Of a stretch of 64,000 bases of DNA, positions 63,006-64,000 are shown one piece after another. The DNA is taken from NCBI GenBank assembly GCA_003640385.1, contig RCAB01000149.1, positions 62,001-126,000 of the forward strand. The letters run 5' to 3'. Every line of letters begins with the position of its first letter. Position 1 is the stretch's first letter. The position numbers and the translations under genes were made by a program. Under the pieces are notes generated by a model, which searched no databases, was not told the DNA's origin, and worked only from the letters and a program-made list of their open reading frames with translations. This stretch comes from Setaria digitata (lineage: Eukaryota; Nematoda; Chromadorea; Rhabditida; Setariidae).

Positions 63006-64000
63006 ATGGCAGTGAATGGTTTATATGTAGTTCAAGGTGAAGCCAATGCTGTGGTGGCATTGCTAAAAAAAGCTCACCGTAATTGGTCACATCATCAGCA
63101 ACAGGTCCATCTGGGACATTCGTTATTGGACGAAACCGATCCACTCTTGAGGAATTTTGCGGATCTAAGAGATGTTTTCAATTCTGTGAGTCCGCATGTA
63201 ATTAGAAATTTAAATTTAAGTGACCTGGGATCTGATTTTAAACTGTTTTATCCAAGTCTTTCAAGTACTATTAAGTTTACTTTATAAATTCGTTCTGATG
63301 AAACAAAGATCAATCGTTTACAATCCATTGCCTTCTGTTGAACTTGTTTTTGTGTACGGTTACCGTATCGATATGAGGAAAATTTCTTTCATTTTTTTCC
63401 CCACACTGTCCTTTGCGATATGTATGAACTTTATTTCATATTATCTTGAAATATGGAGTTTTTATGACAACTGCTTCACTGTTACAAAATTTTTATGAAC
63501 GTCAATAATTAAGGTAAATGATTTGTCGGGTATGAATCCAGATACATACTTAAGCCCATTTCTGGATGTTATACGTTCTGATCAAACAAATGGTCCAGTA
63601 ACAGCGCAGGCATTATCATCCGTGGCCAAATTTTTGAGTTATGGGTTGATTGACAGTTTAAGGTTTTCTTTTTTTTTTTTTTCTTTCATTTGCATCCTTT
63701 CATCCATAATTAAGTGTGCTATTTTCATTGTAAACTTATAACCTCAAAATCTTGTCTAGTAGCATCGTTAAAGCCTGAAATATGAATGTTGCAGTATCAA
63801 AGCATCAAATGCGGTGGAAAATATTGCGGATGCTGTAACACATGCAAAATTTGTTGGTAGTGCTGACAGCGGAAGGGATGAAGTTGTTTTGTTAAAAATC
63901 CTTCAGGTTTTTTGAATTGATTTCTTAAAAAAAAAATGCTGATCCTTAATTGTTTCATTTTTTTTTTCGTTTTATTAAATCGAGTAGATGACTCTGATCT
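63006..64000 (+). CDS. GBF1: GBF1, Golgi ARF guanine-nucleotide exchange factor (5' part)
   Basis: This is the N-terminal part of the large Sec7-family ARF-GEF that activates ARF1 at the cis-Golgi for COPI assembly. Three complete exons are visible (63006-63185, 63514-63662, 63795-63906), and a fourth probably starts at 63988. Landmarks are NGLYVVQGEANAVVALLKKA, LDETDPLLRNFADLRDV, LSPFLDVIRSDQTNGPVTAQ, SSVAKFLSYGLID, ENIADAVTHAKFVG and DEVVLLKILQ. All match the dimerisation (DCB) domain at the start of GBF1 rather than BIG-type ARF-GEFs. The Sec7 domain lies outside the window. The acceptor of exon 2 is ATTAAG rather than TTTCAG. The gene is truncated by the window end. Confidence 0.95.

Noticed and set aside
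1..64000. CRISPR array, prokaryotic operon, phage or endosymbiont DNA insert
   Set aside because: No regularly spaced exact repeats, ribosome-binding sites or long intronless genes are present. All supported genes are intron-containing and nematode-like.

Overview
This window looks like nuclear DNA of an AT-rich nematode, most likely a clade III (spirurid/filarial-type) worm. The evidence is small exons (mostly 60-250 bp) split by short AT-rich introns, 3' splice sites ending TTTCAG or TTTTAG with no long polypyrimidine tract, several probable spliced-leader acceptors just before start codons, and proteins that read as ordinary metazoan orthologues. No bacterial, viral or complete transposon gene was recognised. 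The genus cannot be named from the sequence alone. All gene models below were built by hand from splice sites and reading-frame phase. Homology was judged from remembered family features, not from a search.

Layout. On the minus strand, 2808-10426 is a 24-exon TAF2 gene (TFIID subunit 2; about 1,065 aa). Also on the minus strand, 12278-43754 is a very large 50-exon cadherin gene (about 2,828 aa). It has a signal peptide, about 25 cadherin repeats, one transmembrane helix and a cytoplasmic tail of about 190 aa, with no EGF or laminin-G module, so it is a Dachsous-type cadherin. Its 8.2-kb intron (29560-37716) contains a complete plus-strand gene for an OSCP1/NOR1-family protein (30095-35058, 9 exons, 392 aa). 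About 6 kb without a recognisable gene follows (43755-49781); it is rich in degenerate minisatellites and holds one unusually GC-rich block. The plus strand then carries an unrecognised 318-aa protein (49782-51727), a Tudor-domain protein (53051 to about 58088, with an unsettled 3' end), a mitochondrial inner-membrane peptidase of the IMMP1L type (60142-61008) and the first exons of the ARF-GEF GBF1 (63006 to the window end).

The genes do not form one pathway. They cover basal transcription (TAF2), planar polarity and adhesion (cadherin), a small conserved eukaryotic protein (OSCP1), possible small-RNA or RNP function (Tudor), mitochondrial import (IMMP1L) and Golgi traffic (GBF1). Gaps of 1.3-2 kb between the plus-strand genes argue against a tight operon. 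The main points for a second look are the nested OSCP1 gene, the cadherin's block of degenerate calcium linkers and its catenin-motif-like tail, the unrecognised 318-aa gene, the Tudor protein, a perfect 52-bp AT hairpin in a TAF2 intron, the minisatellites, and two single-N direct duplications that look like assembly joins.
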